NCBI GenBank assembly: GCA_900545265.1
Contig: UQYI01000008.1
Location: forward strand, 1 to 64,000
Direction of reading: 5' to 3'
Source: an uncultured Eubacteriales bacterium
Lineage (GTDB): Bacteria; Bacillota; Clostridia; Christensenellales; CAG-138
Length of the DNA: 64,000 bases
The number at the start of each line of letters is the position of its first letter. Positions within the stretch are counted from its first letter, which is position 1. Positions 1 to 8,070 of the stretch are shown here, in pieces. The notes under the pieces are model-generated. The model did no database searches and was not told the DNA's origin. It saw only the letters and a list, made by a program, of their open reading frames with translations. The translations under genes and the position numbers were made by a program.

Positions 1-26
1 AAACGTCCTGTTTACGGGGGTTTTTG

Positions 27-103
27 TGGCGTACCCGGGAGGATTCGAACCTCTGGCCTTTGGAGTCGGAGTCCAACGCTCTATCCAGCTGAGCTACGGG
101 TAC
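27..103 (-). tRNA. tRNA-Arg (CCG), CCA encoded
   Basis: On the minus strand a full cloverleaf folds. The acceptor GTACCCG pairs with CGGGTAC, the D-arm is GCTC/GAGC, the anticodon stem is TTGGA/TCCAA with loop CTCCGAC (anticodon CCG), and the T-loop is TTCGAAT. The discriminator G is followed by an encoded CCA at 27-29. One T-stem pair (A-C) is mismatched. It lies downstream of a degenerate copy and shares that copy's promoter. Confidence 0.95.
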
Positions 104-116
104 ATATTCAGTTTTT

Positions 117-174
117 ATACCCATAGACCTTTGGAGTCGGAGTCTAACGCTCTATCCAGCTGAGCTACAGGCAC
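117..174 (-). pseudogene. Degenerate tRNA-Arg(CCG)-like element lacking the T-arm
   Basis: Starting at 174 on the minus strand, about 47 nt match the 5' part of the intact tRNA-Arg with only four differences, all transitions. The CCG anticodon loop is intact, but the anticodon stem carries an A-C mismatch. The T-arm is absent: after the variable region comes TGGGTAT, which can still pair with the 5' GTGCCTG through four wobble pairs. It is the first element after a consensus promoter, with the intact tRNA beginning 13 nt further on. The simplest reading is a tandem duplicate with an internal deletion. Confidence 0.75.
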
Positions 175-189
175 ATCTGCAACACTCAT

Positions 190-218
190 ATTATAGCCTC
201 GGGGGCAGGATTTGTCAA
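190..218 (-). promoter_or_regulatory. Consensus sigma-A promoter for the tRNA-Arg unit
   Basis: On the minus strand TTGACA (213-218) and TATAAT (190-195) are separated by exactly 17 nt, so both hexamers match consensus. The expected start, near 183, is about 10 nt before the degenerate tRNA, so both tRNA-like elements would share one transcript. Confidence 0.9.
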
Positions 219-246
219 TGACAGAAAAAACTTTTTATGCCCTCTT

Positions 247-1122
247 TTATAACCGTCCCTGCTCTGCAAGGTACATGGCATAGCCTTCCAGTCCATCCCG
301 ATCCAGCGGGAGCAGCCGCTCCATATGCAGCCCGCCCATCATATAGGCAAGGATACATCCGCCCTGCAATATCACATCCCGCCGCTCTCTCAGCAGGGGC
401 GGGATATTCCCGGCTTTCAGAGAGGCATGCAGCCTTTGCAGCAATGCGTGCAGAGAAGCAGGCGTCAGAGCAGACAGCGCCTGCCCGTCAAAACGGGTCT
501 GTCCGGCCATGAATGCCCCCAGAGTGGTAATGGTGCCGCCCACCCCATAAAACGGTTCCTGTACCGCAGGAAAAGGATCCCAGTTCTTTTGCAGCCAGGG
601 GAACAAAGAGGCGCACAGTTCTTCCGGAGTACCATTCGGGCAAAGATCCTTGGCCCGCACGCAGCCGGTGGGACGGCTTACGGAGAAAGCATCCGTCACG
701 ATCTGGGCGCTGCCGCCGCCTATATCCAGCAGCGTGCCCCGGCCTCCCGCGCCCAGATAGGCAAGGCGGCCTTCGTCATGACCGCTGAGCACTTCCACAG
801 TGACGGGGCAGACGGCGGCCAGCCGCTCCATAAAGATATGCCGGTTGGCGGCGTCCCGCACGGCGCTGGTGGCGTAAGCATAGACCGGGAAGCCACGGCC
901 CGCAGCCATGGCATAAAATTCGCATACGGCAGCAATGGCTCTTTCCATGGAGGCGGGCTGCAGGCAGCCTGTTTCTATCAGGCCCTGCCCCAGGCGGACC
1001 GTGCGCAGCTGCTTTCCTTCCGGGCAGCAAAAATAACCGCCCTCCTGATCCTGCTTATACTGGCACAGGCCAAGGCGAACGGTGTTGCTGCCGATATCTA
1101 TAATGGCGGCTTTCCGGCTCAT
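247..1122 (-). CDS. ppx: Ppx/GppA family phosphatase (exopolyphosphatase-like)
   Basis: This 291-residue protein belongs to the actin-fold Ppx/GppA phosphatases, which hydrolyse polyphosphate or pppGpp. The first phosphate loop appears as IDIGSNTVRLGL near the N-terminus, followed by the family segment ATSAVRDAANR and the second loop DIGGGSAQI. It is a short single-module form of roughly 300 residues. The ATG at 1122 overlaps the stop of the upstream DivIC-like gene (ATGA), so it is probably translationally coupled. An in-frame extension upstream would duplicate the DivIC-like tail and was rejected. Whether polyphosphate or pppGpp is the substrate cannot be told from sequence. Confidence 0.85.
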   Translation of the reverse strand: MSRKAAIIDIGSNTVRLGLCQYKQDQEGGYFCCPEGKQLRTVRLGQGLIETGCLQPASMERAIAAVCEFYAMAAGRGFPVYAYATSAVRDAANRHIFMERLAAVCPVTVEVLSGHDEGRLAYLGAGGRGTLLDIGGGSAQIVTDAFSVSRPTGCVRAKDLCPNGTPEELCASLFPWLQKNWDPFPAVQEPFYGVGGTITTLGAFMAGQTRFDGQALSALTPASLHALLQRLHASLKAGNIPPLLRERRDVILQGGCILAYMMGGLHMERLLPLDRDGLEGYAMYLAEQGRL

Positions 1123-1595
1123 GGGGCAGCAGGGGCCGAAGGCGCCGGGGTGCTTATTGCTATGGAAGATGCGGCGGGCGCAGTGCCGCCGGGCATAACG
1201 GAAGGAGAGGCAGAGGACCATGCGGAAGGCGATACAGAGGGAGAGGGAGAAGGGCTGGCCGTTCCTCCTGTCAGACTCTGGTTGCCGGTAAGACTGGTGT
1301 TGTCTCCGTCATAGATGATCTCGTCGTCCTCGTAGTGCCAGCCGTATTTGGCGGCGCCCTGCTGGAGCTTATAGTCTGTAGTCTTCATGTAGTCCAGATT
1401 TTCCTGCTGCCGCTCGTACTCTATTTTTACGGCGTTGAGCTGGTTCTGGGTCTGTTCCAGAAGATTCTGAGCCTCGTTGATATTGGTGCGCTGGGGCACA
1501 ATAATGCCGGCCAGAACGATAGCGTCCACAGCCAGCAGGATCATAAAGTGTATGGGGCGGAAATATGCCCGTTTGGGAGCCTGTCTTTTTTTCAC
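1119..1595 (-). CDS. divIC: Septum formation initiator (DivIC/FtsB-like) membrane protein
   Basis: From a GTG start the protein is about 158 residues. It has a basic N-terminus, one transmembrane segment (residues 18-34, ILLAVDAIVLAG), and then a Q/E/N-rich coiled coil (residues ~40-75). The tail is low-complexity Ser/Pro/Ala/Thr (PSPSPSVSPS) and probably lies outside the membrane. This matches the DivIC/FtsB plan of divisome proteins, and yabP-yabQ-divIC is a conserved order in spore formers. The start is uncertain: a GAGGGA motif abuts the GTG. The disordered extracytoplasmic tail is longer than usual for the family. Confidence 0.75.
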   Translation of the reverse strand: MKKRQAPKRAYFRPIHFMILLAVDAIVLAGIIVPQRTNINEAQNLLEQTQNQLNAVKIEYERQQENLDYMKTTDYKLQQGAAKYGWHYEDDEIIYDGDNTSLTGNQSLTGGTASPSPSPSVSPSAWSSASPSVMPGGTAPAASSIAISTPAPSAPAAP

Positions 1596-1612
1596 TCCCT
1601 CAGTATAGCAGA

Positions 1613-1933
1613 TTACGGCCCGGCAGGGTACTGGTTTTTGTGGATTTTTTGACAGATTTCTGTAAACAACCACCGAAAGCCCAGTCTGGCCAGCCCCATA
1701 CCGGCTCCGAACCCGGCCAGTGCGTACCAACGGGGCACACCGTAAGTGGCCGTCAGCAGGGATCTTATAAAGATATACCCGCCCGAAGCAAAGGAAAGCA
1801 CATCCATGCCCCACGTCAGCCCCGGATCCAGACAGCGAAAAAAACGCAGCAATTCATACACCAGCCCCGTCAGCAGGCCGCCGTAAAGCATCACCAGCAG
1901 CTCATAAGGCTGGGAGAATACATCTACTATCAT
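1613..1933 (-). CDS. yabQ: Spore cortex biosynthesis protein YabQ
   Basis: This 106-residue hydrophobic protein has several predicted membrane spans, beginning with the characteristic YELLVMLYGGLLTGLVYELLRF region. YabQ localises to the forespore membranes and is needed for spore cortex formation in Bacillus. The ATG overlaps the stop of the upstream yabP (ATGA), and the DivIC-like gene follows after 17 nt. The yabP-yabQ-divIC order supports the call. The C-terminal tail (ICQKIHKNQYPAGP) is soluble and basic. Confidence 0.85.
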   Translation of the reverse strand: MIVDVFSQPYELLVMLYGGLLTGLVYELLRFFRCLDPGLTWGMDVLSFASGGYIFIRSLLTATYGVPRWYALAGFGAGMGLARLGFRWLFTEICQKIHKNQYPAGP

Positions 1934-2220
1934 CCCCTGAGCCGGGCAAACAGACCCCGGCGGTGTTCCCGCTCGCAGGCATATTCCAGACTGATCAGCG
2001 TACCGTCGATCAGAGCCGTGTGGCTGTCGGGATCCAGCCGGGTGAGCTTCATGCCTTCGCCTGCCAGATATAACAAGCCATCCTGCACCCGAATGGCGGC
2101 CTCCTCTTCCTGAAAGCTTTCTACATCCACCACCCCGGTAATGCGGATGCGGTGCCGTTCTTCAATCGTAACACAGTGGGGACAAAGCTGGGGCGCAAGA
2201 TCCCCATAAGACATATCCAT
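1930..2220 (-). CDS. yabP: Sporulation protein YabP
   Basis: This protein of about 96 residues belongs to the YabP/YqfC family needed for spore assembly. The core RHRIRITGVVDVESFQEEEA and the segment LYLAGEGMKLTRLDPDSH are typical. I place the start at the ATG at 2220, which lies 10 nt after AGGAGG; the earlier in-frame TTG at 2229 is too close to that site. It heads the yabP-yabQ-divIC-ppx cluster and overlaps yabQ by 4 nt. Sporulation-sigma control is likely from family knowledge, but I could not identify a convincing SigE promoter. Confidence 0.88.
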   Translation of the reverse strand: MDMSYGDLAPQLCPHCVTIEERHRIRITGVVDVESFQEEEAAIRVQDGLLYLAGEGMKLTRLDPDSHTALIDGTLISLEYACEREHRRGLFARLRG

Positions 2221-2315
2221 ATGGAGCAAGCCTCCTTTCCGCTATCAACCTATGCTCCATATCGAAAGAAAATGTGTAAAAGTATGCAGTCTTTGCTGTG
2301 TTTTTGACCATTGTC

Positions 2316-2345
2316 TTGACAAAGTCCCGACGGGTGGCATACAAT
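2316..2345 (+). promoter_or_regulatory. Sigma-A promoter of rho
   Basis: TTGACA (2316-2321), an 18-nt spacer and TACAAT (2340-2345). The predicted leader of about 75 nt contains a small CCAGG/CCTGG hairpin near 2355-2372 before the AGGAAAG ribosome-binding site of rho. Confidence 0.8.
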
Positions 2346-2425
2346 ACAGATATTCCAGGTACGAAACCTGGTCACTTCTTTTATAGATATCTCATGTTTA
2401 TACAGTACACTAATATGGAGGAAAG

Positions 2426-4441
2426 ATGTTCTCTGAAGAACTGGCTGAAAAAAGCCTGGCAGAGCTCAGAGCAATGGGCCGTGCCAGAGAGATCCCCAAT
2501 CTCAACAAACTGCGCAAGGGAGAGCTGATCGCTATCCTTTCCGGCGAGGAAGAAGCGCCCAAACCGGCCAAAAGGGGCCGCAAGCCCTCCGGCAAAAACG
2601 CAAAAAATGATGAAACGGCAACCGAACCGGCAGAGCCCGCTGCCGCGCCGGCTGAAAGCGGCAGGCAGGATAGCGCTGCTCCGGTTCAGAAACCTGCAGC
2701 ATCGGAAGCGGTCGTTTTTGAGCAGCCGGAAGCAAAGCCGGAAATGCTCGCCCGCCGTCCCAGGGCTTCCGGTAAGAGAAAGTCTCAACTTAGCGAAAAT
2801 GCTTCGGAACCTGTGGAGCTGCAGCAGACTTCGGAGCCGGAAAAGGAAAAGACTCCGGAGTCCACAGGGGAGAAACAGAACGAGCAGGCAGATCCCGGCC
2901 AGGAAGAACACAGCTCCAGCGATAAAGAAAAAGAGACAAAGGCAGAAACGCCTGCCCCCAACGGCCGTTTTCACGGCAAGGAAACCTCCCGCTATACCAG
3001 AAACCGGTATGAACGCAATCAGGGGGGGTATCGGCAGCAGGGGCAGAATGGGCAGAGGACCGGCGGCTATCAGAACCGCCGTTACGAAGCCGCTCCCGGA
3101 GAGGCTCAGGGGCGGCGAAACAGCCAGAATCCTGCGCCCCGCACGGAGGAACGGCCCAGATATACCTCTGTAAATCCGTGGGAGAATGAGGGAGAAAATA
3201 AAACTCCTTATTATAATGCCGAATACGGTACCAGCAACCCGGCGGTGCCCAAGATGCTGGAAACAGAGGATTGCCCCAAGGTGCAGGGAATACTGGAAGT
3301 GCTGCCGGACGGATACGGTTTTTTGCGGGTACGCAACTATTACTCCAGCCCCAAGGATATTTATCTTTCCATCACACAGATACGCCGCTTTTCTCTGCGC
3401 ACCGGGGATCTGGTCTGCGGCCGGGCGCGGCCCCATCGGGAAGGCGATAAGTTTGATGCCCTGATGTATATCGACAGCGTAAACGGCGTTTCTCCGGATG
3501 AAAACGCAAAGCGGCCCAATTTTGAGGATCTGGTGCCCGTTTTCCCCAACGAACGCTATACACTGGAAGTACCCGGAGAGAAAAACGAGCTGGCCGTAAG
3601 GCTGATCGATCTGATCGCCCCTATCGGCAAGGGGCAGCGGGCCATGATCGTGGCGCAGCCCAAGGCGGGCAAAACCACCCTGCTCAAGCAGATAGCAGCG
3701 GGTATTGCAAAAAACTATCCGGAATCCCATCTGATGGTACTGCTCATTGATGAACGGCCTGAAGAGGTCACGGATATGCAGCGGAGCATCCAGGGGGAGG
3801 TCATTTATTCCACCTTTGACGAACTGCCGGAGCATCATACCCGCATTGCCGAAATGGTGCAGGAGCGGGCCATGCGTCTGGTGGAGCGGGGGAAGGATGT
3901 GGTCATTCTGCTGGACAGCCTGACCCGGCTGACCCGGGCCTATAATCTGGTGATCCCGCCTACGGGGCGGACGCTTTCCGGCGGTATGGATCCGGGAGCC
4001 CTCCATAAGCCCAAAAGGTTTTTCGGGGCTGCCCGGAATATAGAAGGAGGCGGAAGCCTTACCGTTGTTGCCACGGCCCTTATCGAAACGGGCAGCCGCA
4101 TGGATGATATTGTCTATGAGGAGTTCAAAGGTACCGGGAACATGGAGATCCATCTGGACAGGAAGCTTGCCGAGAAGCGCATTTTCCCGGCCATCGATAT
4201 ATACAAATCCGGTACCCGGCGGGAAGATCTGCTTCTTTCCCGGGAGGAATTGGAGGGGGTATACATGCTGCGCAGGTTCATGGCCGGAGGCGGCGCTTCC
4301 GATGTGACGGAGCAGGTGATCCCCATGCTGCAAAAGACCACTACCAACGAAGAGTTTGTGGCAAAGATCAAAGACTGGATCCGGATTTATGAGAAAAAGG
4401 GCTTTACGCTTTCCGGCGGCCAGAATCGTTACGGGCAGTAA
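2426..4441 (+). CDS. rho: Transcription termination factor Rho
   Basis: Rho is the hexameric RNA-dependent ATPase helicase that ends transcription. The N-terminal helical domain (residues ~1-40) is followed by a disordered insertion (~45-270) whose end is rich in Arg, Gly, Gln, Asn and Tyr (190-225). The RNA-binding cold-shock-like domain includes DGYGFLR (295-301), and the ATPase core carries Walker A QPKAGKTT (411-418) and Walker B VVILLDS. The 671 residues exceed the ~420 of E. coli Rho because of the insertion, which is common in high-GC bacteria and in some Clostridia. GGAGGAAAG precedes the ATG. rpmE follows with its own promoter. Confidence 0.97.
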   Translation: MFSEELAEKSLAELRAMGRAREIPNLNKLRKGELIAILSGEEEAPKPAKRGRKPSGKNAKNDETATEPAEPAAAPAESGRQDSAAPVQKPAASEAVVFEQPEAKPEMLARRPRASGKRKSQLSENASEPVELQQTSEPEKEKTPESTGEKQNEQADPGQEEHSSSDKEKETKAETPAPNGRFHGKETSRYTRNRYERNQGGYRQQGQNGQRTGGYQNRRYEAAPGEAQGRRNSQNPAPRTEERPRYTSVNPWENEGENKTPYYNAEYGTSNPAVPKMLETEDCPKVQGILEVLPDGYGFLRVRNYYSSPKDIYLSITQIRRFSLRTGDLVCGRARPHREGDKFDALMYIDSVNGVSPDENAKRPNFEDLVPVFPNERYTLEVPGEKNELAVRLIDLIAPIGKGQRAMIVAQPKAGKTTLLKQIAAGIAKNYPESHLMVLLIDERPEEVTDMQRSIQGEVIYSTFDELPEHHTRIAEMVQERAMRLVERGKDVVILLDSLTRLTRAYNLVIPPTGRTLSGGMDPGALHKPKRFFGAARNIEGGGSLTVVATALIETGSRMDDIVYEEFKGTGNMEIHLDRKLAEKRIFPAIDIYKSGTRREDLLLSREELEGVYMLRRFMAGGGASDVTEQVIPMLQKTTTNEEFVAKIKDWIRIYEKKGFTLSGGQNRYGQ

Positions 4442-4472
4442 CCAAAAACTGCGGAAAAAATTAAAATATTCC

Positions 4473-4500
4473 TTGCATTTCCCGGACGGTGTGGTATAAT
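4473..4500 (+). promoter_or_regulatory. Promoter of rpmE
   Basis: TTGCAT (4473-4478), a 16-nt spacer ending in TGG (extended -10) and a consensus TATAAT (4495-4500). Confidence 0.85.
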
Positions 4501-4541
4501 GACTGATGGTAATGCATTACACGACAAAGGAGTGATAATAC

Positions 4542-4739
4542 ATGAAGAAAGATATCCATCCGTCTTATGGCGAAGCAGTCGTACGCTGCGCCTGCGGAGA
4601 GACCTTCGTTACCGGCTCCACCAAGGGTGAGCTCAAGGTCGAAATCTGCAGCAAGTGCCATCCGTTCTTCACCGGCAGACAGAAGCTGGTAGACAGCGGC
4701 GGACGAGTAGATCGCTTCAAGAAGCGCTACGGTATGTAA
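4542..4739 (+). CDS. rpmE: 50S ribosomal protein L31 (zinc-binding type)
   Basis: A 65-residue L31 with the typical MKKDIHPSY start. Two cysteines in CAC (residues 16-18) and two in CSKC (36-39) make the zinc-binding form of the protein, which sits at the central protuberance of the large subunit. AAAGGAGTG precedes the ATG. rho-rpmE adjacency is common in Bacillota. An intrinsic terminator follows 39 nt after the stop. Confidence 0.97.
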   Translation: MKKDIHPSYGEAVVRCACGETFVTGSTKGELKVEICSKCHPFFTGRQKLVDSGGRVDRFKKRYGM

Positions 4740-4778
4740 GCTCCCTGTCATGGGCGCTGCAGCAACAGAAATTGTGTT

Positions 4779-4811
4779 TCTCCCTGAGTACGCTCAGGGA
4801 GATTTTCTTTT
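4779..4811 (+). terminator. Intrinsic terminator after rpmE
   Basis: A 10-bp perfect stem TCTCCCTGAG/CTCAGGGAGA with loop TACG is followed by TTTTCTTTT. Confidence 0.93.
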
Positions 4812-4832
4812 ACCCGTTCTCGGCTGTTTTTT

Positions 4833-5046
4833 CCGCAAAATGCAGTTCTGCGCTGCATAAAGCGGCCGGGTTTGTATACAAAATCCAGGGGGCGCACGTT
4901 CCGGTTGTGCCGGAACTCTGCGGGGGCGTATACGCCCCCGCAGGCGTGCCTTAGGGCACGCAGTGCGCCCCCGCTTCCGCTTCCCGGCAACTTTCGCCTT
5001 GCCGGAGCATACCACTTTGAGTCCTCTGCTGCACGTCTATCCGTGC
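4833..5046. repeat. Gene-free block of nested palindromes, including a cloverleaf-like array
   Basis: No plausible gene lies here. Read left to right it holds: a hairpin 4833-4865 (CCGC/GCGG and ATGCAG/CTGCAT with a symmetric AAA/AAA internal loop); a 12-nt palindrome TTTGTATACAAA (4871-4882); an outer stem GGGGGCGCA/TGCGCCCCC (4888-4896 with 4964-4972) enclosing three hairpins (GTTCCGG/CCGGAAC at 4898-4916, a 24-nt perfect palindrome at 4919-4942, GCGTGCC/GGCACGC at 4944-4961); a hairpin CCGGCAA/TTGCCGG (4984-5005); and GCACG/CGTGC (5031-5046). Terminators from rpmE on the left and the GNAT gene on the right should shield it from read-through. It could be a structured RNA or a palindromic repeat element. 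Confidence 0.7.
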
Positions 5047-5062
5047 AACAAACATTCGGCAT

Positions 5063-5101
5063 ATAAAAAGCCTGCCGCAGTTTCCATAGCGCAGCAGGCA
5101 T
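5063..5101 (-). terminator. Intrinsic terminator of the ansA-GNAT operon
   Basis: On the minus strand GCCTGC/GCAGGC arms, extended by GCGC/GCG with a small bulge, are followed by TTTTTATAT. It lies just after the GNAT stop codon. Confidence 0.82.
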
Positions 5102-5108
5102 TTTGTTT

Positions 5109-5624
5109 CTATTCAGGGGCAACATCCCTGCAGAATGGGGGAGAGGGAGATATATCCCGGGTGTATATCCGGCAGCCTCCCTCTGTTCCTTCGTATATAA
5201 ATCCATGACGCAGGGCAACGCGAAGACTGGCGGCGTTTTCCGGGACACACTCTATGATCGCCCGGGCATACCGACCCCGCAGACCATCCAGCAGCATATC
5301 CGTCAGCCGGCCGGCCAATCCCTGGCCCCAATACTCCGGCAGCAACACCCAGCCCAGTTCTACGGCATCCCGGCCCCAGGAATGGCAGATCACATATCCC
5401 AGAAAGGTGCCGTTTCTTTCCGCGCCATAGATCAGGGGCTTTGGCCCTAAACCGGCCTCCTGTAAAAAAGCATGGGTGCGGGCCCGGTCAAAAGGTGGCT
5501 CCATATATCGCATGACTGCCGGATCTCCCAGAAGTCGAGTCATAGGTTCCAGATCTCCCGGCTCCATCCGGCGTATCCGCAGCCCTTCTTTTTCCAGAGG
5601 AAAGATATCCGCCAGGCCGCTCAC
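5109..5624 (-). CDS. GNAT family N-acetyltransferase
   Basis: A 171-residue GNAT acetyltransferase of the RimJ/RimL-like type. LRIRRMEPGDLEPMTRLLGDPAVMRYM opens the fold, VELGWVLLPEYWGQGLAGRL is the acetyl-CoA-binding strand and pyrophosphate loop (Q/R-x-x-G-x-A region), and ENAASLRVALRHGFIYEG is the usual C-terminal motif. The GTG start at 5624 overlaps the stop of the spoIIP-like gene (GTGA) and has GGAGG 7 nt upstream. It is last in the ansA operon. The acceptor, whether a protein N-terminus, amino acid or small molecule, is unknown. Confidence 0.85.
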   Translation of the reverse strand: MSGLADIFPLEKEGLRIRRMEPGDLEPMTRLLGDPAVMRYMEPPFDRARTHAFLQEAGLGPKPLIYGAERNGTFLGYVICHSWGRDAVELGWVLLPEYWGQGLAGRLTDMLLDGLRGRYARAIIECVPENAASLRVALRHGFIYEGTEGGCRIYTRDISPSPPFCRDVAPE

Positions 5625-6529
5625 GGTGCATCCTCCGCAGGCAGCAGCGGGAGCACCTCCCCTATGGCACGGGCCAGATAGGGAATGGTGTTGGCTGCAT
5701 CGGCAAAGGTGTTGGCATTGTGCCCCAGCTCCACCAGCATGCAATAAGGGCTCATGTGCTGGTTGTATCGGCCTACTTTCAGGCGTATGTCGCCGCATAG
5801 TTCCGGATCCGCTTCCCGGAGTTTCTCCGTCATGGATTTGGCCAGCAGATAGTTTTGCTGCCAATCCGGGGCAATGTCATATTCTCCCGGCCGGGTGCCG
5901 ATGCCCGTACCTACTACAAAGAACATTTTGGCACAGCGCTTACTGTCCAGCAGCACCACATCGTCTTTTTTCTCTTTTACATTGGCAGCATTCCGGTGCA
6001 GGTCTATGAACACCGTGGCCTGGGGGTATTTTTCCATGACCTGCAGGGAGCGGGAATAGGCGCTGTATATATCAGGGGGTTCACAGTCCGTTTCGTCATG
6101 CAAAACCGTGTAGCCCATTCCCTCCAGTGCCTGCTGCAGCAGGCGGCCCAGGGCAAGGATGGATTTATCCGCTTCCAGCGTTTTATAGGTGCCTTCTCCG
6201 GTTTCCTTATAGGTATAGCCTTTTTCCTGCCGGAAGGCTTCTTCCCCATGGGTATGATACAGAAGGATCACTGTGTCTGCTGCAAGAGGAAAGCTGGTGG
6301 GTTCCAAACTGTTTTCCAGATCCTGATTGATATCCAGATTCCCCTTATCGTCCCGTGGGAGGAACAGGGGCGTGGGCGTAGGCACCGGCGTAGCCGTGGG
6401 CAGGGCGGTGATCTCTACCTGCACCCGGCCGGGGGTAGGGGTAACACGTGTTTCCGGAGTCGGCTCTTCGGTACATCCGGTTAAAAAAAGGAAAAGGGCT
6501 GCGCAAGCAAGCAGCCCGAACTTCTTCAC
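5621..6529 (-). CDS. spoIIP: SpoIIP-like N-acetylmuramoyl-L-alanine amidase, lipoprotein form
   Basis: The 302-residue protein starts with a lipoprotein signal peptide (lipobox LTGC, Cys19) and a Pro/Thr linker. The SpoIIP catalytic domain follows: ILLYHTHGEEAF with the zinc-ligand His, FIDLHRNA, and ELGHNANT near the C-terminus. In B. subtilis SpoIIP degrades septal peptidoglycan during engulfment with SpoIID and SpoIIM. This one is shorter than the ~400-residue Bacillus protein and is predicted to be lipid-anchored. Its GTG start overlaps the stop of the M32 peptidase gene, and its stop overlaps the GNAT gene. It might be a second paralogue with a vegetative role. Confidence 0.83.
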   Translation of the reverse strand: MKKFGLLACAALFLFLTGCTEEPTPETRVTPTPGRVQVEITALPTATPVPTPTPLFLPRDDKGNLDINQDLENSLEPTSFPLAADTVILLYHTHGEEAFRQEKGYTYKETGEGTYKTLEADKSILALGRLLQQALEGMGYTVLHDETDCEPPDIYSAYSRSLQVMEKYPQATVFIDLHRNAANVKEKKDDVVLLDSKRCAKMFFVVGTGIGTRPGEYDIAPDWQQNYLLAKSMTEKLREADPELCGDIRLKVGRYNQHMSPYCMLVELGHNANTFADAANTIPYLARAIGEVLPLLPAEDAP

Positions 6530-8058
6530 AGACCATACACCTCCGTGAACTTGTTTTTCAGGTATTCCACATAATAAGCAGGGTCAAAATCGGCGCCGCA
6601 GGCGTTTTGCAGCAGCTCACGGGGCTTGAGCAGCCGGCCATAGCGATAGATGCGTTCCGTAAGCCAGTCTACAATGGGGGCAAGCTCTCCGCGTCCCACC
6701 AGTTCCCACACGGGGAGATCCTTCTCCATGGAGGCCAAAATCTGAGCACCGTAAGCGCTGCCCAGCGCATAGGAGGGGAAGTAGCCGAAGGAACCGCCGG
6801 ACCAGTGGGAATCCTGCAGCACCCCCAGGGTATCGCTGGGCACCTCTATGCCCAGGTATTTCTTATACAGCCTGTTCCATTCTCCGGGCAGCTCCGCTAC
6901 CTGCAGGGAACCATCTATAAGCCGTTTCTCCAGCTCGTACCGGATCATAATGTGGAAGCAGTAAGTAAGCTCGTCCGCCTCCGTGCGTATAAGGGAGGGC
7001 TGGCTCACATTGGCGGCCAGATACATCTGGTGCGCAGATACATTCTGGAACTGCTCCGGGTTCAACCTTTGGATCTGAGGATAGATATGGGTGATGAAAG
7101 GCTCGCTGCGGCCTATGATGTTTTCATAAAAGCGGCTCTGGGATTCGTGGATCCCCATGCTGGCCCCTCCTGCCAGAGGCGAACCGATAAGCGCATCCCC
7201 GGTGTGAAGCTCATACAGGGCATGGCCGCCCTCATGGATCACGGAATACAGGCTGGAGAGAAATTCGTTTTCATAATAGTGGGTGGTAATGCGCACATCG
7301 TGCTTGGAGAAACTGGTGGTGAAAGGGTGCTCCGTTTCGCCGATGCCGCAGCAGTTCCGGTCTATGGTCATGACTTCCATGGCATAATCGGAAAGAAGCC
7401 GCTGCATGTGCACAGGGAAGCTGCGGTGGGCAAAGGCATCGTCTACCGCCGGACCTTTTTGGGCAATGGCCTTTATCAAGGGCACCAGCTTTTCCCGCAG
7501 GGAGGAAAAGAAAGCATCCAGGGTCTCCATGGTAACGCCCTTTTCATACCGATCCAGCAGCACGTCATAGGGGGCTTTGGAAGCATCCCAATACCCGGCA
7601 AAGCGGCGCTTAAAGTCCAGCAGCTTCTGCAGGTGAGGCGCAAACAGGGCAAAGTCGTTGGTCTCCTTGGCAGTTTTCCAAACGTTCACCGCTTCATTGC
7701 AGGCCACCTGATAGGCTACATACTCCTCCATGGGGATCTTTTCCATGCGCTCCAGGTTTTCCATGCCTTCTTCCGCTTCCCGGCGGGTCACATAGTCCAC
7801 CTGCTCCCGGTTGTCCAGTATCTCCTGCATAAGGGCACGGAAAGCGGGCTCCACACCCATCTTATAGGATTCCTCGCTGAGCACCTCCAGCGCCCGGCTC
7901 AGATCCTGTGCGCCGCCGCGGGGCATGGCGGTCTCGCTGTCGTAGTGCATCACGCCCAGCGCGTGGTTATAAGCGTCCATACGCCGGAGCTTTGCCTTAA
8001 AGTCAGCTACCGTTTTTTCCATGGCTGGGGCGGTTTGGGTCGCATTCATATCGATCAT
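6526..8058 (-). CDS. M32 family metallocarboxypeptidase
   Basis: A 510-residue zinc carboxypeptidase of the Taq/Pfu carboxypeptidase family, which removes C-terminal amino acids from peptides in the cytoplasm. The zinc motif is HEGGH within SVIHEGGHALYE, and the third-ligand region is GASMGIHESQSRFYEN. The family signatures ITTHYYEN and IRTEADELTYCFHIMIRYELEK are also present. Length matches the family (~500). AAAGGAG lies 7 nt before the ATG at 8058. It sits 12 nt downstream of ansA, suggesting shared expression in amide and peptide use. Confidence 0.95.
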   Translation of the reverse strand: MIDMNATQTAPAMEKTVADFKAKLRRMDAYNHALGVMHYDSETAMPRGGAQDLSRALEVLSEESYKMGVEPAFRALMQEILDNREQVDYVTRREAEEGMENLERMEKIPMEEYVAYQVACNEAVNVWKTAKETNDFALFAPHLQKLLDFKRRFAGYWDASKAPYDVLLDRYEKGVTMETLDAFFSSLREKLVPLIKAIAQKGPAVDDAFAHRSFPVHMQRLLSDYAMEVMTIDRNCCGIGETEHPFTTSFSKHDVRITTHYYENEFLSSLYSVIHEGGHALYELHTGDALIGSPLAGGASMGIHESQSRFYENIIGRSEPFITHIYPQIQRLNPEQFQNVSAHQMYLAANVSQPSLIRTEADELTYCFHIMIRYELEKRLIDGSLQVAELPGEWNRLYKKYLGIEVPSDTLGVLQDSHWSGGSFGYFPSYALGSAYGAQILASMEKDLPVWELVGRGELAPIVDWLTERIYRYGRLLKPRELLQNACGADFDPAYYVEYLKNKFTEVYGL

Positions 8059-8070
8059 GAGTGGCTCCTT

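Noticed and set aside
2230..2315. Possible SigE-type promoter (CATACTTT or CATAGGTT) before yabP
   Set aside because: yabP is SigE-controlled in Bacillus, but neither candidate has a convincing -35 at the right distance here.
4748..5248. A 166-codon minus-strand frame through the palindrome block
   Set aside because: It starts inside the GNAT gene, crosses a terminator and the palindromes, and has no ribosome-binding site or motif.
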